Shown: positions 6,210-6,383 of the stretch, piece by piece
How positions within the stretch are numbered: the first letter of the stretch is position 1
Layout of the letters: each line of letters opens with the position of its first letter
DNA from: DATCDR01 sp036510575
GTDB taxonomy: Bacteria > Actinomycetota > Acidimicrobiia > Acidimicrobiales > Bog-793
Reading direction: 5' to 3'
DNA: 6,383 nucleotides
NCBI GenBank assembly: GCA_036510575.1
Contig: DATCDR010000022.1
Location: 1-6,383 of the forward strand
The notes under the pieces: generated by a model
Database searches by the model: none
What the model saw: the letters and a program-made list of their open reading frames with translations, nothing else
Told to the model about the DNA's origin: nothing
Made by a program: the position numbers and the translations under genes

Positions 6210-6277
6210 GCCCGCGTCGTGACCATCTCGATTCCCCTAATTGATTTGGGTGCGGCTCTCCTGGAGGTGCGATTGCA
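6210..6277. other. Short convergent gap after the reductase
   Basis: This lies between the reductase stop and the stop of the convergent partial gene. I see no strong stem-loop with a T-run. The sequence may include the outer end of the element carrying the partial gene, but no matching second end is inside the window. Confidence 0.35.
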
Positions 6278-6383
6278 TTAGGCCGCGGCCGGGATCCGCT
6301 CGTTGATGTAGCGGGCTTCGTGGACTCGGTGTTGTTCATTGTGGAGGTGGAACTTCCAGTATTCGCTGAAATCTCCGTTGCTT
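6278..6383 (-). CDS. Partial gene, C-terminal tail, possibly a transposase
   Basis: The minus strand reads 34 residues without a stop from the window edge to TAA at 6278-6280. The reading is protein-like: NGDFSEYWKFHLHNEQHRVH, then EARYINERIPAAA. The pattern of an acidic and aromatic start (GDFxEYWxFH) followed by a His/Arg-rich helix reminds me of the C-terminal tails of some actinobacterial transposases, but this is memory of style, not a match I can prove. The start lies outside the window. If it is a transposase, the tetR cluster is flanked by insertion sequences on both sides, though not by two copies of the same one. Confidence 0.5.
   Translation of the reverse strand, partial: SNGDFSEYWKFHLHNEQHRVHEARYINERIPAAA

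Noticed and set aside
6210..6260. Rho-independent terminator after the reductase
   Set aside because: The only inverted repeat candidate (CCC...GGG around 6235-6251) has a three-base stem and no T-run.
1..6383. CRISPR array, tRNA or rRNA
   Set aside because: I found no regularly spaced direct repeats and no cloverleaf or rRNA-like segment on either strand by eye.

Overview
The window is high-GC DNA whose codon use and gene families suggest an actinomycete or a similar high-GC Gram-positive bacterium. The tetracycline-repressor-type TetR, the DUF4386/DUF4389 membrane proteins and the transposase plus DUF6788 pair all fit that guess. There is no taxonomic marker gene, so it remains an inference. 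The region looks like accessory DNA: a small TetR-controlled gene cluster lying between insertion-sequence material.

Layout. Positions 1-313 are a left flank with no convincing gene but a run of short hairpins. Positions 314-2131 are one complete insertion sequence (1818 bp) with 21-bp terminal inverted repeats and a 5-bp target duplication (CTGAG). It carries two divergent genes: a DDE transposase on the minus strand, broken by a 1-nt frameshift, and a DUF6788-type small protein on the plus strand. A perfect 10+4+10 palindrome sits between them. Positions 2132-2329 are short non-coding DNA that was continuous with the left flank before the insertion.

Positions 2330-6209 form the cluster. 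A tetR gene (minus strand) is divergent from a three-gene plus-strand unit: a membrane protein with two tandem DUF4386 domains (reading frame broken near 4297), a DUF4389 membrane protein that overlaps it by ATGA, and a zinc-less MDR-type NAD(P)H oxidoreductase 59 bp further on. The 83-bp tetR/operon gap holds two near-consensus promoters facing opposite ways with overlapping -10 boxes. Two CTTAC-N3-GTAAG palindromes, 22 bp apart centre to centre, cover both promoters. The simple reading is an autoregulated, ligand-released switch controlling two membrane proteins and a reductase; the ligand and substrate cannot be read from the sequence. The window ends (6278-6383) in the C-terminal tail of another minus-strand gene, possibly a second transposase.

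Caution: two independent 1-nt frameshifts in 6.4 kb could be sequencing or assembly errors rather than biology. The uninterrupted frame at 3097-5115 should not be read as one protein, because its middle part (about 4297-4536) is out of frame.
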